The notes under the pieces are model-generated. The model was given only the letters and a program-made list of their open reading frames with translations, was not told the DNA's origin and ran no database searches. Below, piece after piece: positions 1-5,586 of a stretch of 10,554 nucleotides of DNA. The translations under genes and the position numbers were made by a program. This DNA is from DASTGO01 sp035719045 (GTDB lineage: Bacteria; Actinomycetota; Actinomycetes; Actinomycetales; Kineosporiaceae): assembly GCA_035719045.1 (NCBI GenBank), contig DASTGO010000302.1, positions 1 through 10,554 of the forward strand, given 5' to 3'. The first letter of the stretch is position 1. Every line of letters starts with the position of its first letter.

Positions 1-159
1 GACCCCGGCCCCGCCTGGGACCGCTACGTCGCGGCCCTGACCGATCCGGGCACGACGACCGGGGAAGCCGCGCCGCCCGATCCCGGCGCGAGGACCGGCG
101 AGGGCACCCCGGCGGCCGCCCCGGACCCCTCCTCACAGGCCACCGGGAGGGCAGGCTGA
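1..159 (+). CDS. C-terminal end of an unidentified protein (5' partial)
   Basis: Frame 1 is open from the first base to a TGA at 157-159, giving 52 residues. The first dozen or so (DPGPAWDRYVAAL) look like the end of a folded domain. The remainder is a low-complexity Pro/Ala/Gly/Thr tail, typical of disordered C-termini in high-GC actinobacteria. The gene ends 8 bp before the flippase-like gene on the same strand, so the two are probably co-transcribed. Glycosyltransferases often end in a W-x-x-Y helix and often sit next to flippase-like membrane proteins, so that is one possibility. The fragment is too short to assign, and the family is not claimed here. Confidence 0.55.
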   Translation, partial: DPGPAWDRYVAALTDPGTTTGEAAPPDPGARTGEGTPAAAPDPSSQATGRAG

Positions 160-167
160 ACGGGCTG

Positions 168-1100
168 GTGGGCCGCGGCCTGGCGATCGCCCAGTCGAAG
201 GCGGTGCGCTGGGGTTTCGGGCTGGTCGCCGTGGCGCTGGCGGCCTGGGCCGCGGTCAGCCGCCGGACCGAGGTGCTGGACGCGCTGGGCCGGCTGGACC
301 CGGACTGGCTGCTGCTGGCGGCCGTGGCGACCCTCGGCAACACCGCCTCGGCGGGGCTGATGTGGAAACGACTGCTGGCCGACCTGGGGTCACAGCTGCC
401 CTGGCTGGTCGCCGCCCGGGTGTTCTTCCTCGGCCAGTTGGGCAAGTACGTCCCCGGCAGTGTCTGGCCGCTGGTCATGCAGGCGGAACTGGCCAGTGAT
501 CACGGGGTCGCCCGGCGCCGGACCGCCGCCGCGACCGTGATCAGCCTGCTGCTGTCGGTGGCGATCGCCCTGGCGGTGGTGGCCGGGGCGCTGCCGTTCG
601 TGCCGGAGGTGGTCCCGTCCGGGTTCGGCTGGGCGGTGTTCCTGGTCCTGCCACTGCTGGTGCTGCTGCACCCGGCGATCCTCGACCGGCTGATCAACGC
701 CGGGCTGACCGCCCTGGGCCGGGACCCGCTGGAGCGGCGGACCTCCCTGCGCGGGACGGCCGTCGCGACCGGCTGGGCGCTGTCCTCCTGGGTGGCCGCC
801 GGCCTGCAGGTCTGGGCACTGTCCGCGTCGCTGGGCGGCCCGGCCACGCTGCGTGGCCTGCTGCTGGCGATCGGCGGGTACGCCCTGGCCTGGTCGGTCG
901 GCTTCGTCGTGGTGGTGGCACCGGCGGGGGCGGGGGCTCGGGAGGTGGCGCTGGCGGCGGTGCTGTCGACGGTGCTGGACCGCGGGGCGGTCGTGGTCGT
1001 GGTGCTGCTGTCCCGGGTGCTGTTCACCGCCAGTGACCTGACCCTGGCAGGGGCCGCGATCGCCCTGGGCCGCAGCCGCCGTCGCGCACCCGTGGCGTGA
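168..1100 (+). CDS. Lysylphosphatidylglycerol synthase/flippase-type integral membrane protein
   Basis: This 310-residue protein is almost entirely hydrophobic. Likely membrane segments lie near residues 13-30, 47-66, 80-92, 120-146, 153-170, 197-220, 229-250 and 272-300. The segment FFLGQLGKYVPGSVWP (86-101) is a strong match to the conserved core of the YbhN/UPF0104 group (lysylphosphatidylglycerol synthase transmembrane region). Members lacking the soluble aminoacyl-transferase domain, as here, are thought to move lipid-linked or glycolipid substrates across the membrane. The substrate cannot be read from sequence. The Arg-rich C-terminus (GRSRRRAPVA) should be cytoplasmic. The GTG start at 168 is chosen because GGGAGG at 145-150 is the only ribosome-site-like sequence; its 17-nt spacing is long, so coupling to the upstream stop 8 bp away may matter. 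No soluble catalytic domain is present. Confidence 0.8.
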   Translation: MGRGLAIAQSKAVRWGFGLVAVALAAWAAVSRRTEVLDALGRLDPDWLLLAAVATLGNTASAGLMWKRLLADLGSQLPWLVAARVFFLGQLGKYVPGSVWPLVMQAELASDHGVARRRTAAATVISLLLSVAIALAVVAGALPFVPEVVPSGFGWAVFLVLPLLVLLHPAILDRLINAGLTALGRDPLERRTSLRGTAVATGWALSSWVAAGLQVWALSASLGGPATLRGLLLAIGGYALAWSVGFVVVVAPAGAGAREVALAAVLSTVLDRGAVVVVVLLSRVLFTASDLTLAGAAIALGRSRRRAPVA

Positions 1101-1146
1101 GCTGACCGGCGGGGTGGCTGCCTGCCCCGCGCGGGGGCGGGGGCCG

Positions 1147-1159
1147 TACAGTCGCGGTG
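1147..1159 (+). promoter_or_regulatory. Putative -10 element for a leaderless glycosylase transcript
   Basis: TACAGT at 1147-1152 fits the actinobacterial TANNNT -10 pattern. It lies 6 bp upstream of the GTG at 1159, so the expected transcription start falls on or next to that GTG. No Shine-Dalgarno-like sequence precedes the GTG. No recognisable -35 is seen. The expected -35 zone is occupied by a perfect 12-bp palindrome, CCCCGCGCGGGG, at 1125-1136. Confidence 0.45.
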
Positions 1160-2253
1160 TGGGCCGGGTGGGCTTCGGGGAGGACGACGTCGGCGACGGG
1201 CCGGTGACCGGGCTGCCGGCGCCGCGGCCCGAGGGCGTCGCTGCCCATGACGTCGTCCGGGTGCCTGACGTGGACCTGCGGGCGGCGGGCGTGCCCGGGC
1301 ACCGGCGGGTCTGGCGACCGGCCTGGCCGGTGGACCCGCACCTGATCTTGGCCTGCCTGCAGCGGGGGACCGTCGACCCCGCCTACCGGCGTGAACCCGA
1401 CGGCACGGTCTGGCGGGCCACCCGGACCCCCGACGGCCCGGTCCTGCTGCGGCTGACGGCCCGTCCATCGGCCGGGGAGGTGGTCGCGGACGCCTGGGGA
1501 CCCGGTGCCGACCACGCGCTGGACGGCGTGCCCACCCTGCTCGGCGCGGACGACGACCCCGCGGGGTTCCGCCCGCTGCCGGGGCATCCCCGGCTGGTGG
1601 CCGCCTGGCAGGCCCGTCCGCACTGGCGGGTCACCCGGACCCGGGCGGTGTTCGAGGCCCTGGCCACGGCGGTGCTGGAGCAGCGGGTCACCGGACTGGA
1701 GTCCCGGCGGTCCTGGCGGCTTCTGGTCACCGCCTACGGGGAGCCCGCACCGGGCCCCGGCCGGGACGTCTCCTCCCCGGCCCTGGGGATGCGGGTGCCG
1801 CCGTCACCGCAGGAGTGGGCGGCGATCCCGTCCTGGGACTGGCTGCGTGCCGGGGTCGAGGAGTCCCGGCACCGGGTGGTGGTGGCCGCCGCAGCGGTCT
1901 CCGGACGTCTGGAGGCCACCACGGACCTGCCCGCCGACCGGGCCGCCGCCACGCTGCGGGCCGTGCCCGGGGTCGGGGTGTGGACGGCCGCGGAGGTTCG
2001 CCAGCGGGCCCACGGCGACCCCGACGCCATCTCCTGGAGCGACTACCACGTGGCCGCCGACGTGTCCTGGGCGCTGACCGGCGAGGTGCTCGACGACGTG
2101 GCCTGCGCCGAGGTGGTCGAGCCGTACCGGGGGCACCGGTACCGGGTGCAGCGGCTGCTGGAGCTGGCCGGGGTGGGCCGCCCGCGCCGTGCGCCCCGGA
2201 TGACCCTGCCCCGGCACCTGCCGGGGGACCGGCCCGGGCGCGCGGCCCGCTGA
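1159..2253 (+). CDS. AlkA-like DNA-3-methyladenine glycosylase (HhH-GPD superfamily)
   Basis: A base-excision repair glycosylase that would remove alkylated bases such as 3-methyladenine by cleaving the N-glycosidic bond. From the GTG at 1159 the protein is 364 residues. The N-terminal half contains RVWRPAWPVDP (50-60), seen in the actinobacterial AlkA-like group. The HhH-GPD core starts near LEQRVTG (173-179). The helix-hairpin-helix is LRAVPGVGVWTAAEV (266-280), followed by SWSDYHV (292-298), in which Asp295 aligns with the catalytic aspartate of AlkA. No C-terminal Cys cluster is present, so it is not a 4Fe-4S type such as Nth or MutY. In-frame GTGs at 1114, 1168 and 1204 also exist. 1159 is preferred because TACAGT sits 6 bp upstream and no ribosome site is visible, as expected for a leaderless mRNA. 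The first 40 or so residues are poorly conserved in appearance, so the start remains uncertain. Confidence 0.85.
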   Translation: MGRVGFGEDDVGDGPVTGLPAPRPEGVAAHDVVRVPDVDLRAAGVPGHRRVWRPAWPVDPHLILACLQRGTVDPAYRREPDGTVWRATRTPDGPVLLRLTARPSAGEVVADAWGPGADHALDGVPTLLGADDDPAGFRPLPGHPRLVAAWQARPHWRVTRTRAVFEALATAVLEQRVTGLESRRSWRLLVTAYGEPAPGPGRDVSSPALGMRVPPSPQEWAAIPSWDWLRAGVEESRHRVVVAAAAVSGRLEATTDLPADRAAATLRAVPGVGVWTAAEVRQRAHGDPDAISWSDYHVAADVSWALTGEVLDDVACAEVVEPYRGHRYRVQRLLELAGVGRPRRAPRMTLPRHLPGDRPGRAAR

Positions 2254-2306
2254 TCGTCCTCGGGGCCGCTGATCCGTTCCCGGGTCACTGAGCCGTTCCC
2301 GAGCCG
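2250..2306 (+). repeat. Three imperfect 19-bp tandem units spanning the glycosylase stop codon
   Basis: Units lie at 2250-2268, 2269-2287 and 2288-2306, each beginning CTGA. Units two and three (CTGATCCGTTCCCGGGTCA and CTGAGCCGTTCCCGAGCCG) match at 15 of 19 positions. The first unit, which contains the TGA stop, matches the second at only 11 of 19 and may be chance. This lies in the 235-bp gap before the ACT-domain gene, where no confident promoter was found. Confidence 0.5.
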
Positions 2307-2478
2307 GGGCGGCGGGCGGTACCACTACTCCATTCGAGTGACCGTCGCTCGGCTGACCAGGGGAAACGGCGCCACGTAACCTGCGCGGAACGCGGACAGG
2401 GCATCCTTACCTGACCGGTGGCGGTCCCGTCCGCACCGGGGCGACGGTTCCCGGCCCGGACCGCGGCGGACAACGGGT

Positions 2479-2483
2479 GGAGG
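2479..2483 (+). promoter_or_regulatory. Ribosome binding site deciding the start of the ACT-domain gene
   Basis: GGAGG lies 5 nt upstream of the GTG at 2489. It overlaps the alternative in-frame GTG at 2477 and so cannot serve that codon. This favours 2489. Confidence 0.65.
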
Positions 2484-2488
2484 ACGGC

Positions 2489-3145
2489 GTGCTCGCACGG
2501 CTGCGGATCAGCGTCCCGGACCTGCCCGGGGCTCTCGGCAGGGTCGCCTCGGCGATCGGCACCGCCGGGGCGGACATCGCCAAGGTGGACGTCCTGGAGA
2601 ACGAGGCCGGCCGCGCCCTGGACGACGTGTTCGTGGAGGTCCGCGACGCCGCCCACGTGGAGCGGGTCCGCGACCGCCTGACCGGGGTGGCCGGGGTACG
2701 GGTGTCGGGGATCCAGCTCGGGGTCCCGCCCGCCGGCGGCCACACCGACCTGGAACTGGTCGCGCAGGTGATCGCCTTTCCCGAGCGGGGACTGCGCACC
2801 CTGGTCGACGGTGCGCCCGGAGCTCTGGGGGCCGACTGGGCGGCCGTGATCGCGTTCGACGACCACGGTGCCCCCGGAGAGGTCGTCGCGGTCAGCCCGC
2901 AGGCTCCCGGATCCGACCATGTCGTGGTGGTAGCCCCGCGCCGGCTGGCCTCGCTGCGGATGACCCCACCCGGTGCCGACCAGCCCTACGGCGGGACGGC
3001 GCTGGTCCCGCTCGGAACCGCGCCGCTCGGCCTGGTGCTGGTCCGGGCGACCGGCCCGGACTTCCACCGGCTGGAGCTGTGGCGGCTGGAGCAACTGGGC
3101 AAGGTGATCGGCTCGGTGCTGAGCGTGGCGGTCGCCGCCGGCTGA
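2489..3145 (+). CDS. ACT-domain protein with a possible GAF-like C-terminal half, function unknown
   Basis: From the GTG at 2489 the protein is 218 residues. Residues 1-72 form an ACT domain: LRISVPDLPGALGRVASAIG (5-24) is the typical strand plus PG[AV]L helix entry, followed by GADIAKVDVLE and a strand DDVFVEV. ACT domains usually bind amino acids or other small ligands at a dimer interface. The C-terminal half has no catalytic motif I recognise. Its strand PLGLVLVRA and the final long helix (about 193-216, LELWRLEQLGKVIGSVLSV) resemble the end of a GAF-type sensor domain, which is an inference only. No signal peptide or membrane segment is seen, so it should be cytoplasmic, probably a small-molecule-responsive regulator. 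It stands alone between a repair gene and a convergent chemoreceptor, so context gives no function. An N-terminally longer form from 2477 is possible. Confidence 0.75.
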   Translation: MLARLRISVPDLPGALGRVASAIGTAGADIAKVDVLENEAGRALDDVFVEVRDAAHVERVRDRLTGVAGVRVSGIQLGVPPAGGHTDLELVAQVIAFPERGLRTLVDGAPGALGADWAAVIAFDDHGAPGEVVAVSPQAPGSDHVVVVAPRRLASLRMTPPGADQPYGGTALVPLGTAPLGLVLVRATGPDFHRLELWRLEQLGKVIGSVLSVAVAAG

Positions 3146-3154
3146 CCCGCCCCC

Positions 3155-3222
3155 GGGCACGGTGATACCCCGGGCACGGTGACACCGAGGGATCGGTGAC
3201 ACCCAGGGATGGGCCCGTGCCC
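3155..3222 (+). repeat. 17-bp tandem array with GGTG-A-CACC palindromic cores
   Basis: Units lie at 3155-3171 (GGGCACGGTGATACCCC), 3172-3188 (GGGCACGGTGACACCGA) and 3189-3205 (GGGATCGGTGACACCCA). A degenerate fourth unit lies at 3206-3222. Each of the first three contains GGTGAYACC, an odd-centred palindrome (GGTG/CACC). CCGGGCACGG occurs at 3153-3162 and 3170-3179 and is the exact reverse complement of CCGTGCCCGG at 3215-3224. The array can therefore fold as a 10-bp stem with either copy. Confidence 0.8.
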
Positions 3223-3397
3223 GGCTTCCGGGGCACTCTCGGGCGGATGGTCGGACCGTCTGCCGATCGGTCTGGAGGCTTTCCTTTCCCTGCGTGTCCG
3301 GGTCGGGTACGGTGCGGGCCGTGCGGGCGGGCTTCCCCGTAGCCTGCCTGCCCCGCGGCCCGGCGTGCGGTCCCCGTCCGCGCGCCGGGCCGTCCTC

Positions 3398-3483
3398 GTT
3401 TCCCCAGACCCTGTGTTTCCCCAGGCCCTGTGTTTCCCCAGGCCCTGTGCCCTGTGCCCTGTGCCCTGTGCCCTGTGCCCTGG
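3398..3483 (+). repeat. Compound minisatellite: 17-bp units running into 7-bp units
   Basis: Three 17-bp units lie at 3398-3414, 3415-3431 and 3432-3448. The last two are identical (GTTTCCCCAGGCCCTGT) and the first differs by one base. The final 7 bases of the unit, GCCCTGT, then repeat alone at 3449-3455, 3456-3462, 3463-3469 and 3470-3476. A terminal copy ending in G occupies 3477-3483. Neither 17 nor 7 is a multiple of 3, which argues against coding. Such perfect arrays usually vary in copy number by slippage. Confidence 0.9.
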
Positions 3484-3550
3484 GCCCGGCATTCCGGCCT
3501 GCGCCGATGTCGTCGTGGCCGCGCCCCGGGGACAGCGGCAGAAGAGTCCG

Positions 3551-3585
3551 CTGGCCCGGCCACGGAGGAGGTGTGGCCGGGCCAG
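3551..3585. terminator. Strong hairpin between convergent genes, likely bidirectional terminator
   Basis: CTGGCCCGGCCAC (3551-3563) and GTGGCCGGGCCAG (3573-3585) are perfect reverse complements, giving a 13-bp GC-rich stem with a 9-nt loop. It lies about 140 bp beyond the chemoreceptor stop and about 400 bp beyond the ACT-domain stop. There is no T-tract on either side, which is common for actinobacterial terminators. Confidence 0.65.
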
Positions 3586-3646
3586 GGTGGGGTGAGTGGT
3601 TGTCGATCCGCGTCACCCCTGCCGGTGGTCGTCGCGCCCGTCCCCT

Positions 3647-3666
3647 GGCCCAGTGGGGGCTGGGCC
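3647..3666. terminator. Second, smaller hairpin downstream of the chemoreceptor gene
   Basis: GGCCCAG (3647-3653) and CTGGGCC (3660-3666) pair perfectly around a 6-nt loop, 58 bp beyond the chemoreceptor stop codon. It may act with the larger hairpin at 3551-3585. On its own it is weak evidence of termination. Confidence 0.4.
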
Positions 3667-3724
3667 CATGGTTGGTCGGGGACGAGGATGTGGCGGACGT
3701 CGACCGGAGATCTCGGGTCGGTGG

Positions 3725-5359
3725 TCAGAAGCGGGTGAACTTGGCCTGGTCGGCCAGGTCCGGGGCGGGGCCGCGGGGGCCGGGGATGGGGCGGGCGGCG
3801 GGGCCGATCGCCGTGACCGTGGTGGCGGTCGGCCCGGTCGGGGCGTGGACCGTTCCGCCCTTTCCGGTCGTGAAGAAGGCCATGACCTGTTGCAGGGTCT
3901 CGGCCTGCCCCATCATCTCCTCGGCGGTGGCGGCCAGTTCCTCGCTGGACGAGGCGTTCTGCTGGGTGACCTGGTTGATCTGCATCATCGCCTTGTTGAT
4001 CTGCCCGACGCCGGCGGTCTGTTCGGCGGAGGCGGCGGCGATCTCCTGCACCAGCCCGGAGGTCTTGCCGATGGAGGGGACGATCTCGGCGAGCAGGGTG
4101 CCGGCGCGTTCGGCGGTGGCGACGCTGTTGCCGGCGAGTTGTCCGATCTCCTGGGCGGCGACCTGGGAGCGTTCGGCGAGCTTGCCGACCTCGGTGGCCA
4201 CCACGGCGAAGCCCTGGCCGTGCTCCCCGGCCCGGGCGGCCTCGATGGTGGCGTTCAGCGCGAGCATGTTGGTCTGGAACGCGATGTCGTCGATGATCGC
4301 GATCTTCGCGGCGATGTCCTTCATCGCCTGCACCGTCTGCTGGACGGCGCCGCCGCCCTCGCCGGCCTGGGTGGAGGCCTGGGTGGCGATGGCGTCGGTG
4401 GCTTTGGCGTTGTCGCTGTTCTGGTTCACCGAGGCGGCCATCTGCTCCATCCCGGCGGTGGTCTCCTCCACGCTGGCGGCCTGTTCGGCGGTGGTCTGGG
4501 ACAGGGACTGCGCCGAGGAGCTGATCTGCCCTGCGGCGGTGGTCAGCTGGGAGACGGCGGTGGTGACGCCGGTGACGACCTCGTAGAGCTTCTCCACGGT
4601 GTCGTTGGTGGCGGTGGCGATCGCGGCGACCTCGTCGTGGCCGTGGACGTCCGCCCGAGCGGTCAGGTCCCCCTCGGCGACCCGGCCCAGCACCGTACGG
4701 GTGTGCTGCAGGGGCCCGGTGATCAGCCGGGTGATCCAGAAGGCGATCCCGGCCAGCGCCAGGAGCCCGGCGACCGCCACGATCGCCACCGTGGTGCGGA
4801 CAGTGTTCGCGGTGGACATCAGGTTGGCGTCGGCGGCGTCGGTCTTGGCGGTCACGTCGTCCCGCAACTTGGTGATCTTCTCTTCGGTCGCGTCGGCGCG
4901 TGCCTTCTCGGCGTGCAGGGCCTCGGTGGACTGCGCCGTTCCCGGCGGGATCGCGGCCAGTGCCGACATCCGCGCCTTCATCTGCTGGGCCTGGTCCTGG
5001 TAGGCGGCCTGCAGGCTGTCCAGGGCGGTGCGCATGTCGGTGGGCAGACGCAGGCCCGCAACCGAGGCGAACGCGTCGGTGCCGGTCTTGACCGCCTTGT
5101 CCAGGTCGGCGTTGGCTGCGGTCTCGTCGGCACTGTCGTGGGCCAGCATGATCTGGGCCTCAGCGAACTGCAGTTCGCTCTGCGTCTTGTCCACGGCGCC
5201 CATGGCCTGGTCGACCAGGGTGAGGTCGTTGCCCTGCCGGGTCAGGTCCTGGATCGTGCCCACGTCCACGTAGGACAGGACACCGATCACCCCGGCCACC
5301 AGCATCCCCGTCGCCGACAATGCGGCCAGCTTGCGCCCGACCGTCCACCGAAACCCCAT
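3725..5359 (-). CDS. Methyl-accepting chemotaxis protein (transmembrane chemoreceptor)
   Basis: A 544-residue receptor that would sense a ligand outside the membrane and control CheA through CheW. In order: a short cytoplasmic N-terminus; TM1 (about 11-31); a mostly helical extracytoplasmic region of about 155 residues (32-188), the size of a four-helix-bundle sensor; TM2 (about 189-210); HAMP (about 211-263); and a cytoplasmic methyl-accepting coiled coil. The coiled coil contains the conserved hairpin tip: IDDIAFQTNMLALNATIEAA (356-375) and RAGEHGQGFAVVATEV (376-391). Gln/Glu-rich heptads on both sides (for example 287-305 and 473-492) are candidate methylation sites. The protein ends in a Pro/Gly/Thr linker and KFTRF; no NWETF-type pentapeptide is present. 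The ATG at 5359 is chosen because GGGAGGAG lies 8 nt upstream. A longer in-frame version starting at 5491 would begin inside the promoter and is rejected. No other chemotaxis gene is nearby. The ligand cannot be predicted. Confidence 0.95.
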   Translation of the reverse strand: MGFRWTVGRKLAALSATGMLVAGVIGVLSYVDVGTIQDLTRQGNDLTLVDQAMGAVDKTQSELQFAEAQIMLAHDSADETAANADLDKAVKTGTDAFASVAGLRLPTDMRTALDSLQAAYQDQAQQMKARMSALAAIPPGTAQSTEALHAEKARADATEEKITKLRDDVTAKTDAADANLMSTANTVRTTVAIVAVAGLLALAGIAFWITRLITGPLQHTRTVLGRVAEGDLTARADVHGHDEVAAIATATNDTVEKLYEVVTGVTTAVSQLTTAAGQISSSAQSLSQTTAEQAASVEETTAGMEQMAASVNQNSDNAKATDAIATQASTQAGEGGGAVQQTVQAMKDIAAKIAIIDDIAFQTNMLALNATIEAARAGEHGQGFAVVATEVGKLAERSQVAAQEIGQLAGNSVATAERAGTLLAEIVPSIGKTSGLVQEIAAASAEQTAGVGQINKAMMQINQVTQQNASSSEELAATAEEMMGQAETLQQVMAFFTTGKGGTVHAPTGPTATTVTAIGPAARPIPGPRGPAPDLADQAKFTRF

Positions 5360-5367
5360 CGCGGGTG

Positions 5368-5375
5368 CTCCTCCC
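5368..5375 (-). promoter_or_regulatory. Ribosome binding site of the chemoreceptor gene
   Basis: On the minus strand, GGGAGGAG occupies 5375-5368, 8 nt before the ATG at 5359-5357. An in-frame ATG overlaps its 5' edge (giving MGGAPAMGF) but has no site of its own, so the downstream ATG is preferred. Confidence 0.75.
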
Positions 5376-5471
5376 ATCAGCCGGCCGGCGTCACTGCGCC
5401 CGGCGGACCCACCCGGCCGCCGGGGCGGAGCCACACCACATGCGCGGCAGGTGGCCGGGACATCTACCGCC

Positions 5472-5498
5472 GTATCGGCCGCAGCGATCACACAGTTA
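5472..5498 (-). promoter_or_regulatory. Sigma-28 (FliA/WhiG-type) promoter for the chemoreceptor gene
   Basis: Reading the minus strand, TAAC (5498-5495), 15 nt, then GCCGATAC (5479-5472). The flagellar/WhiG sigma consensus is TAAA-N15-GCCGATAA, so 3 of 4 and 7 of 8 positions match with ideal spacing. Transcription would begin near 5464, giving a 5' leader of roughly 105 nt. The leader contains an 8-bp stem hairpin (CCCGGCGG at 5399-5406 with CCGCCGGG at 5417-5424). Confidence 0.8.
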
Positions 5499-5523
5499 AG
5501 GCTTTGCGCACCCGACAGACCTT

Positions 5524-5542
5524 CGGCCGCGGCGGTCGGCCG
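5524..5542 (-). terminator. Possible fbiAB terminator hairpin
   Basis: CGGCCG (5524-5529) and CGGCCG (5537-5542) pair around a 7-nt loop, 44 bp beyond the fbiB stop codon and upstream of the chemoreceptor promoter. The stem is short and self-complementary six-mers are frequent at this base composition, so the call is tentative. Confidence 0.35.
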
Positions 5543-5586
5543 GAACCGTCCGGAGGACCTGCCTGCGTGCGCGCCCGGCCCGGCTC

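Larger units (their letters stand above)
3146..3724. other. Convergent intergenic region rich in tandem repeats and hairpins
   Basis: This 579-bp gap separates the ACT-domain gene from the convergent chemoreceptor gene. It holds two tandem arrays and at least two hairpins, listed separately. No credible gene was found: forward-strand reading frames here run across the repeats and continue into the antisense of the chemoreceptor, and they show no domain-like sequence. The stretch 3226-3397 shows nothing recognisable. Confidence 0.7.

Noticed and set aside
3155..3222. A CRISPR array in the 17-bp repeats
   Set aside because: Units are contiguous with no spacers, shorter than CRISPR repeats, and no cas genes are present.
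2285..3616. A 443-codon minus-strand frame over the ACT-domain gene and the repeat arrays
   Set aside because: It contains GHRAQGT-type repeats produced by reading the 7-bp array backwards, and it is antisense to a recognisable ACT domain.
5360..5491. A 44-residue N-terminal extension of the chemoreceptor from the ATG at 5491
   Set aside because: It would start inside the sigma-28 promoter, upstream of the expected transcription start. The ATG at 5359 has a good ribosome site.
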